The notes under the pieces were generated by a model. That model ran no database searches. It worked only from the letters and a program-made list of their open reading frames with translations, and was not told the origin of the DNA. DNA of 64,000 nt, taken from positions 5,516,001-5,580,000 of the forward strand of contig NZ_CP108454.1 of assembly GCF_036240795.1 (NCBI RefSeq). The letters run 5' to 3'. Position 1 is the first letter of the stretch; every line of letters begins with the position of its first letter. The position numbers and the translations under genes were made by a program. Below, one piece after another: positions 58,326-64,000 of the stretch. The DNA comes from Streptomyces sp. NBC_01268. Lineage in GTDB: Bacteria; Actinomycetota; Actinomycetes; Streptomycetales; Streptomycetaceae.

Positions 58326-61040
58326 TTACAGGGCGAGGTAGAGGGGGGTGGCGAGTTCCACCGGGGTGCCCGCGTCGTGGCCCTTCACGATTCCGTTGAC
58401 GGATCGGATGACGGTCGCGGTCTGGGTGACTCCGGTGCCGGAGATGGCGGTCACGGTCATCCGCTCGCCGCCGATGAGCACGTCGAACGGGAAGTCTCCG
58501 GGGTAGGTCGCGCTGTCGAGCCAGTGCGGGACGTCGAACGTCGTGAACGCGACTGTCGTCGTCGCTGAGTTGATCGTTGCGTCCACAACCGTGGTCCCGG
58601 TATCGGCAGCACCGAGGGCCGGGTCATCCAGAACCCCGACCGTCCACGGGCCCGCCGGCGAGCACGTCAGCGTCACGTCCCACGAAAGAGTCTTCAGGGA
58701 GTCGTCGATGCGCTGCACGATCAGGTCGACCGGCCCAGGCGGCATCCAGGCCGGAGTACCGGTGATCTGGATCCGGTCGCCGATCTCCAACGCCGCGACC
58801 TGCGGAATGAGCTGCGGGTACTTGTGCAGCATGATCCGCACCGTGGGGTAGCGGGCCTCATCCCACGAGGCGAGGTGCAGCCGCCACCCGGCATGCAGCG
58901 GGGGTTGCTCGTCGGTAGCCAGGTTGAGGGTGACGGACTCGTCGTAGACGCCGACCTCGTCGATCGACAGGGGCCCAGTGTCGAGGGTGGCTCGGCCGGA
59001 TGAGCCTCCCTCGCGCGTGATCGTGACGTCGTTGCGGAGGTTCACGTCCGATTCGGTCGGCTCGAACGGCGGCGCCAACTGGGCGTACGGCACGCTGAGC
59101 CGCACAGTCTGGTTCTCCAGGCTCGTCCGAGTTCGGTAGACCAGTGCGGAGCGGGTGCTGTCCTCGTAGAGGATGCCGCCGTCGGCGTCCGCCGCTTCCT
59201 GTAGCAGGTCGGAGAGCGCCGCAGGCCGCTGCGGGCCCATCTTCTCCGTGGACCGGCTCAGGTCTCCGTCCCAGACGGTGAGGGCCACCGTGGTCGACTC
59301 CTCGGCCGCCAGCCGCAGCAGCCGGGCCCGCGCCGTCTCGCCCGCGAAGCCGATGTCCGCACTGTCGTAGGCCGCCGATGAGGCGGCATGATCCGTGAAC
59401 ACGGCCAGGTGCCCGACCCGCAGGTCAGAGGTCGACCCGAAGCGGGTGTCGATGCCGGAGACGATGCCGACCGTCGCCGCCGTTGAGCCCGTGAACAGCA
59501 CGCCGGCCCCGCCGACCTTCGTCCACTCCAGCTCGTAGTCGACGTTGCCGCCGTTCTGCCGGGCCCGGAACTCGAAGCGCTGCCAGCCGTCGAACTGGCC
59601 CAGCCCGGTCCCCAGAGCCGAGTTCACTACCAGCGCGCCCGTAGCGTCATACGCCTGCAGGTGAGACCCTCCGGTCCCCATCGTGATGCGCCACCGCCGG
59701 TACGTTCCGGTGGTACGCCACGTCAGCCACTCCTGCTCGGAGGCGGGCGGGCTGTCCGTCCGATACAGCATCACCAGCGCCCACGACGTCGACGGATTCA
59801 CCGGCGCTGGCACGACGCCGCGCATCGTGGCGCCCGCATCCACGGACGGCAGGGAGGACGATCCGGCGAGCGAGCTGTCCTGAGCGAAGCGGAAGCCGGC
59901 CACCGTCAGCGGGCCGCTCTGCCCGCTCGCGGGCGCGGCCTGGGTGGCGGACTCGCCGTCCTCCATCGGCCAGTACGCGAGCGGGTTGTACGCAGGGATA
60001 CGGCGCCGCAGTGTGGACGCGAGTGGCTTCTTGCCCTGGCCGAGACGGCGCAGGATGCCCGCCGTCTGGATCGGGGCGCGCTGGTCGCCGCCGGAGACAT
60101 GCCAGCTCGCGGGCCACTTCGGCACCGAGTGGACCACGCGGGTGGTGCGGTCGGAGATGGATGCCCCGTTGGCGATCGTCCATGTCTTGCCGGTGGCGTC
60201 GGCGAAGCTCGTCGTGCCCGCTGCCTGGCTGCTGAAAGTTGGGTTGGTGACGACGGTGCCGGCGATGCCGTTGCGGACCTCGGCGGCGTAGATGCGGCGC
60301 TCTGCGTTGGTGAACAGGATCGAGGCGATGTCGCCGACCTCCAGCGGCGCCGACGAGTTGAAAATCGAGGTGGTACCGCTGGTGGTGACGGTCTGCCCGA
60401 ACTGTGTCCACGTGCCCGTCAGGGACTCGGCGACGTAGTAGGTGAGGGTGTAGCCGCCCAGTCCGTTGTTGACGTCGAGGGTGGCCCGTACGGCCTGCCG
60501 CTGCCGCAGGATCGGGATCTGGGGGGAGCGGTGCTCCAGGATTGTGCTGGTGCCGGTCGGCGACCAGGTGAACAGGAGTTCGCCCTCGCCTGTCACCATG
60601 AGCCGCCACGACCGCTGGTCTCCGGTTGTGACGTACTTGCCGATCAGCTCGTAGCCGTTCCCGACCCCCCACCACAGCGCCGGGGCGACGTCGACGCGGA
60701 CGTCGATGTCGCCCGTGATGTCCAGCGCCGCGGTGTCAGGGGTGGACGCCCGCCCCGCCACACCGTCCGGCACGAGCAGGGACGGCGTGGCCCCCGCGGT
60801 GGAGTCCCGGATCGGTGTGTTGCGAGGCAGGTTCCCGAAGTACGGCGAGTTGGGGTTGCGGTTGGAGAACAGCCCGTTGGGCGACAGGAGGGTGAGCGCG
60901 CCGGATCCCGGGTCCACGATGCGGCCCTCGTCGGACCGGCCCCGGGACAGCTGAACGCCGGTCGACTGGACGACGTAGTCGGTCACGTCGGTCCAGGCCC
61001 CAGCGATCTGGAGCTCTACGCGGGCATCGGGACCCGGCAC
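58326..61040 (-). CDS. large minor tail / tail-tip protein
   Basis: This is a 904-residue protein. The N-terminal segment (MPGPDARVELQIAGAWTDVTDYV) resembles distal-tail-type modules. The middle carries two likely concanavalin/LamG-like beta-sandwich regions (YELIGKYVTTGDQRSWRLMV and AYWPMEDGESA onwards). The C-terminal third (IQITGTPAWMPPGPVDLIVQRIDD) resembles baseplate hub proteins. It follows the tape measure gene by 10 bases, the usual siphovirus order. Confidence 0.82.
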   Translation of the reverse strand: MPGPDARVELQIAGAWTDVTDYVVQSTGVQLSRGRSDEGRIVDPGSGALTLLSPNGLFSNRNPNSPYFGNLPRNTPIRDSTAGATPSLLVPDGVAGRASTPDTAALDITGDIDVRVDVAPALWWGVGNGYELIGKYVTTGDQRSWRLMVTGEGELLFTWSPTGTSTILEHRSPQIPILRQRQAVRATLDVNNGLGGYTLTYYVAESLTGTWTQFGQTVTTSGTTSIFNSSAPLEVGDIASILFTNAERRIYAAEVRNGIAGTVVTNPTFSSQAAGTTSFADATGKTWTIANGASISDRTTRVVHSVPKWPASWHVSGGDQRAPIQTAGILRRLGQGKKPLASTLRRRIPAYNPLAYWPMEDGESATQAAPASGQSGPLTVAGFRFAQDSSLAGSSSLPSVDAGATMRGVVPAPVNPSTSWALVMLYRTDSPPASEQEWLTWRTTGTYRRWRITMGTGGSHLQAYDATGALVVNSALGTGLGQFDGWQRFEFRARQNGGNVDYELEWTKVGGAGVLFTGSTAATVGIVSGIDTRFGSTSDLRVGHLAVFTDHAASSAAYDSADIGFAGETARARLLRLAAEESTTVALTVWDGDLSRSTEKMGPQRPAALSDLLQEAADADGGILYEDSTRSALVYRTRTSLENQTVRLSVPYAQLAPPFEPTESDVNLRNDVTITREGGSSGRATLDTGPLSIDEVGVYDESVTLNLATDEQPPLHAGWRLHLASWDEARYPTVRIMLHKYPQLIPQVAALEIGDRIQITGTPAWMPPGPVDLIVQRIDDSLKTLSWDVTLTCSPAGPWTVGVLDDPALGAADTGTTVVDATINSATTTVAFTTFDVPHWLDSATYPGDFPFDVLIGGERMTVTAISGTGVTQTATVIRSVNGIVKGHDAGTPVELATPLYLAL

Positions 61041-61049
61041 AGTTACCTC

Positions 61050-63680
61050 CTATCTCTGGCCGAAGGCCACTTGCACGTTGCCGAAGCCGCTCACCTGGAC
61101 GATGTCGCTGATGACGTCCTTCAGGCCTGGGCCCCTGAGCTCGATGACGATCGGCTGCGAAGCCGCCCCGCCGGCCGCCGCGCCGCCGTAGGCGCCCACG
61201 TCCATTGCCGTGCCCGGCAGAGATGTGGTCACGGCCGCCAGCTGCCGCTGCAACAGCGGCACTTGCGCGGCGATGCCTCGCTGGAATCCCTCGATCACCG
61301 ACCGGCCAGCCGGGGTGAGGATCGTTGCGTCCCTCTCTGCGGGCCCCTTCCAGTCCGGCAGCGACGCGGTGATGCCGCCGAGGGTGGACTGGAGGGGGGA
61401 GACCATGGACCGGACGCCGTTGATGAAGCCCCTGATCAGGTTCTGGCCTGCGTTGTAGAGCAGGCTGCCGAGGTCGCCGAAGGCGCGCCGGATGCGGTCC
61501 GGCATGGTCTGGAACCAGCGGACCGCTTCGCCGACCTTCTGGGACACCGAGCGGGCCAGGTTCTGGCCCATCTCGTTGGCCCGCTGGGACACCCAGTCGC
61601 GGAGCTGTACGAGCGCCGCCGTGCCGCGGTCCCGCATGCGGGTGAGGTTGGCGATGAAGTCGTCGGCGACGTTGCGGACGAGGGTCTTGACGTGCTCCCA
61701 AGCGCCGGAGAAGTCGCCGGACAGCAGCGCTCCTAGGGCCGAGACTGCGGGAATGACGTACCGGGTGATGAAGTCCGCCAGCCCTGTCAGTGCGCCGCCG
61801 GTGAGCTCTGCCATCCCCCTGATCAGGGGCTCGATGACCGGCAGGAGGTCGGTCAGCAGCGCCGTGCCGAGACTGATGACCTTGACGATCAGTGGGGTCG
61901 CCGCGACGAGGAGATCCGCGAGCGCGACACCCAGCTCGGCCAGGCTCGGCGTGAGGTCGATCAGCGCCTGCGTGAGGAGCGGGAAGACCTCCTTGCTCAT
62001 GTCGGTGAACGCAGGCAACAGGGCCGGCAGCACATCCTCGGCCAGGGCCTGAAGGATCGGCATGAGCAGCTGGCCGGCCGCGTCGGCGAACGCGGCGATG
62101 AACGGCGCGATGGCCTCGACCGTGTCACCGAGGGCGGCGAACAGCGGTGTGAGCGCGGGCAGCAGCTCGACGATCAGGTCGGCGACGAGGTCGACGAGCG
62201 GGAGGGCCGCCAGCACAATCTTGCCGATCACGTCCGCGAGCTCGACGAGGACCGGCGACAGCTTGTCGGCGATCCTCAAGAGGCCGTCGCCGAGGTGGCG
62301 GACAAGTTCTCGCACCGGCGGCCCGAGCTTCTCGAAGATCCTGCCGACGGTCTTCAGCAGGGACACGAGGATCGGGCCGACGGCCTTCCCAAGCTCCGAC
62401 ATGACGCCGAAGATGGCCTTCAGGCCGCCCTGGATCTCGGGGGAAGCGAAAGCCTTGGCGAGCTGGCCCGAGATCTCTTTCAGGACGCCGATGAATCCGC
62501 CGCCGGACACCTCGGCTGCGCCGAAGACCGACCCGATGATCTTGAAGACGTTCCCGGCCACCGTCGCAAGGTCACCGATCAGATCGATTGCCTTCTCGAT
62601 CGCCTTCTCCAGGGCACCTGACCTGAACGCGCGCGTGAACTGCTCCGAGAAGCGGTCGACCGCCTTCCCAGCTGCCTTCGTCAGACGATCGAACGCAGGC
62701 GCAGCCGCGGCGCCAATCTGCCCCAGCGCCGTCACCACACGGCCAGGCACGTGCTCCAGGTTCTGCAGACCATCGTTGGCGCCCTGGATTGCCCGGCCGA
62801 GAGCGCCGCTCGACGCCAGATCCACCGCCGCAGCCGCCGCGCCCTTGGCCATCCGGTTCAGGCTCAATGCGGCCTTCTCCAGGCCCGTCCGCACTACCGG
62901 CAAAGCCGTACGGCCCAGGCTGCGAAGGGACGCGTCCAGGCCCTCGAACAGCTTGTTCTGCACGCTCTGCTGGACCTTCCGGAGCTCCGGCGCAAGGGCC
63001 TTGATCTCCTGGGCGAAGGCGCGGGCGTTCGGCGACAGCTTGGCGAGCGCCTTCTCGAACTCGGCAGCCTTCTCCGGGTCCAGCGCCGCCGTGACCGCGT
63101 CCTCGACACCGATCATGCCGAGCTTCAGCGCTCCGGCCGCCAGGCGGACCGCGATCAGTCCCGACACGGCCACCGCTGCCGCCGGCGCCATGCCCTGCAC
63201 AGCCGCCACCAGACCGGCCGCCAGCGGCACCGCGGCACCGATCGCGGCCCCGACCTTCCCGACCGACGCGGCCACCCCGAGGAACCCGGAGGCCACCTTG
63301 CCCAGCCGGTCGAAGTTCAGCCGCTGCCACGCCGCCCGCGCCTCGCCGAAGGCCTCACGGAACGAGCTGCCCAGCGATCGCGCCCCCGCCTGCACGCGGG
63401 CGAGGCGGGCCCGCAGCGTGCGCGACTGCGCGTCCGCGACGCTGCTGTAGACGGTCGTGATGCGGGTACCCTCGCGCTCCGCGTCGCTGAAGGAGTCGGC
63501 GAGGGCCCGGCCCATGATCGAGGTGTCCCGGACGAACCGGCCCCGGATGTCCCGCAGTCGGCCGTTAACGTCGACCCGGAACCCCTCCATACGCAGCTGG
63601 CTCCGGGCCAGGTTCCGCTCGAAGTCGCTGCCGTCGGCGCGGATGTAGCCGACGAGGTCGCCGATCGTGAGCGCCGACAT
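61050..63680 (-). CDS. tail tape measure protein
   Basis: This 876-residue, Ala/Leu-rich, largely helical protein has a charged N-terminus (DFERNLARSQLRMEGFRVDVNGRL) and a long hydrophobic-helix central region (about 480-640, repeated LPALTPLF- and PIVKVISL-like segments). The C-terminus holds LRDWVSQRANEMGQNL and NLIRGFINGVRSM repeats typical of actinophage tape measures. Tape length sets tail length. The tail chaperone genes lie directly upstream. Confidence 0.92.
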   Translation of the reverse strand: MSALTIGDLVGYIRADGSDFERNLARSQLRMEGFRVDVNGRLRDIRGRFVRDTSIMGRALADSFSDAEREGTRITTVYSSVADAQSRTLRARLARVQAGARSLGSSFREAFGEARAAWQRLNFDRLGKVASGFLGVAASVGKVGAAIGAAVPLAAGLVAAVQGMAPAAAVAVSGLIAVRLAAGALKLGMIGVEDAVTAALDPEKAAEFEKALAKLSPNARAFAQEIKALAPELRKVQQSVQNKLFEGLDASLRSLGRTALPVVRTGLEKAALSLNRMAKGAAAAAVDLASSGALGRAIQGANDGLQNLEHVPGRVVTALGQIGAAAAPAFDRLTKAAGKAVDRFSEQFTRAFRSGALEKAIEKAIDLIGDLATVAGNVFKIIGSVFGAAEVSGGGFIGVLKEISGQLAKAFASPEIQGGLKAIFGVMSELGKAVGPILVSLLKTVGRIFEKLGPPVRELVRHLGDGLLRIADKLSPVLVELADVIGKIVLAALPLVDLVADLIVELLPALTPLFAALGDTVEAIAPFIAAFADAAGQLLMPILQALAEDVLPALLPAFTDMSKEVFPLLTQALIDLTPSLAELGVALADLLVAATPLIVKVISLGTALLTDLLPVIEPLIRGMAELTGGALTGLADFITRYVIPAVSALGALLSGDFSGAWEHVKTLVRNVADDFIANLTRMRDRGTAALVQLRDWVSQRANEMGQNLARSVSQKVGEAVRWFQTMPDRIRRAFGDLGSLLYNAGQNLIRGFINGVRSMVSPLQSTLGGITASLPDWKGPAERDATILTPAGRSVIEGFQRGIAAQVPLLQRQLAAVTTSLPGTAMDVGAYGGAAAGGAASQPIVIELRGPGLKDVISDIVQVSGFGNVQVAFGQR

Positions 63681-63699
63681 CCGGGGCCTCCTTCACAGG

Positions 63700-64000
63700 T
63701 CACAGGTCTTGGAGGGCGGCCCGGATCTCGTTGGGGTCGTCGACGATGGCGATCTCCTCGCCAGCCACCTGCCGGAACACCGACTCCGGAGAGAGGCCGT
63801 TGAGGAGGACCCAGAACCGGCGGGTGCTCAGCCGCGTGATCTCGCGGGGGCCGAGGCGGTACTCGCGGGCGAAGTCCGCTTCGACCGCCCACCAGTGGCC
63901 CGTGACTGCTCTCTGCGCGCGGCTCGGTTCTGGGGCTGGACCAGGGCTTTTCCCGGATCGTCGCTCATGATCGCGGCGTAGGCGTCCTGGAAGGTGAAGT
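63700..64000 (-). CDS. tail assembly chaperone, long form via predicted -1 frameshift (partial)
   Basis: The upstream frame entering from the window edge (FTFQDAYAAIMSDDPGK) carries the heptamer G GGA AAA (TTTTCCC on the plus strand at 63948-63954) in correct phase for a -1 slip. After the slip the frame stays open, through HWWAVEADFAREY and a VFRQVAGEEIAIVDDPN segment, to a stop at 63700, 19 bases before the tape measure start. This mirrors the lambda G/GT arrangement. No ATG serves the second frame, supporting fusion by frameshift. Confidence 0.8.
   Translation of the reverse strand, partial: LHLPGRLRRDHERRSGKSPGPAPEPSRAQRAVTGHWWAVEADFAREYRLGPREITRLSTRRFWVLLNGLSPESVFRQVAGEEIAIVDDPNEIRAALQDL
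63828..64000 (-). CDS. tail assembly chaperone, short (unshifted) form (partial)
   Basis: Without frameshifting, the same frame continues past the slippery site for about 40 basic, Ala/Arg/Ser-rich codons and stops at 63828. The short form should be the major product, as gpG is in lambda. Its N-terminus lies beyond the window. Confidence 0.75.
   Translation of the reverse strand, partial: FTFQDAYAAIMSDDPGKALVQPQNRAARREQSRATGGRSKRTSPASTASAPARSRG
63948..63954 (-). promoter_or_regulatory. slippery heptamer GGGAAAA for programmed -1 frameshifting
   Basis: On the minus strand the codons read CCG GGA AAA GCC, so G-GGA-AAA fits the X-XXY-YYZ rule. Lambda uses GGGAAAG at the same functional position. 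The -1 frame downstream is open for 82 codons. Confidence 0.85.

Larger units (their letters stand above)
52190..64000. mobile_element. integrated siphovirus-like prophage (one end)
   Basis: The segment holds contiguous minus-strand phage genes: tail chaperone, tape measure, tail tip, endolysin, holin and small membrane proteins, then small regulatory genes next to a possible attachment junction. It continues past the right edge of the window. Head, portal, terminase and integrase genes are not in view. Confidence 0.85.

Noticed and set aside
63317..63892. A 191-residue minus-strand frame spanning the tape measure start
   Set aside because: It is out of phase with the tape measure protein and with both chaperone frames, and has Arg/Pro-rich shadow composition.

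Overview
The window is a piece of a Streptomyces chromosome. The GC content and third-codon-position GC are very high, and the gene content follows the conserved Streptomyces core that runs sigR-rsrA, def, nrdAB, the das/nag chitobiose locus, pdtaS, wblE, sigH and an EshA-type encapsulin. Locus order was compared with S. coelicolor from memory only.

Left part (1-17800). A 5'-truncated SRAP gene and a small hydrolase are followed by the thiol-stress module sigR-rsrA. That module has a recognisable SigR-dependent promoter and two start sites 55 codons apart. Next come a pair of membrane HD-domain proteins, a TPR protein and def. Between def and nrdB sits an accessory segment (about 7225-13575). 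It carries a minus-strand operon (RsbW-like ATPase, a class I lysyl-tRNA-synthetase-like protein without an anticodon domain, an ASCH protein). Divergent from it are a frameshifted XRE/TPR regulator, a SAM methyltransferase and a large solitary TnpB-like protein. The nrdAB operon follows, with an adenosylcobalamin riboswitch leader.

Middle part (17800-52100). The order is an SSS transporter with its DUF3311 partner, dasR, dasABC, the GH3 gene dasD and nagB. DasR operator (dre) candidates lie upstream of dasA and nagB, and one more lies upstream of a PdtaS-type sensor kinase. An SDR/TetR divergent pair, wblE, a lipid kinase, sigH with its anti-sigma gene, a UBP zinc-finger protein and a Na+/H+ antiporter follow. 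A D-cysteine desulfhydrase-like gene, a phage-lysin-like amidase, and a family 2B encapsulin with an adjacent polyprenyl diphosphate synthase come next. After small hypothetical genes come snpA with its divergent LysR regulator, then a divergent pair of STAND-type proteins (an AfsR-like SARP, and an NB-ARC/TPR protein with a TTA codon).

Right part (52190-64000). This is one end of an integrated siphovirus-like prophage. A possible attachment junction with a short host-gene tail is followed by small regulatory and hypothetical genes. The minus-strand late genes then read, from the right, tail-assembly chaperone (with a GGGAAAA slippery site for -1 frameshifting), tape measure, tail-tip protein, small tail proteins, endolysin, holin, a coiled-coil membrane protein and a membrane-anchored collagen-like protein. 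The integrase and head genes are not in the window.
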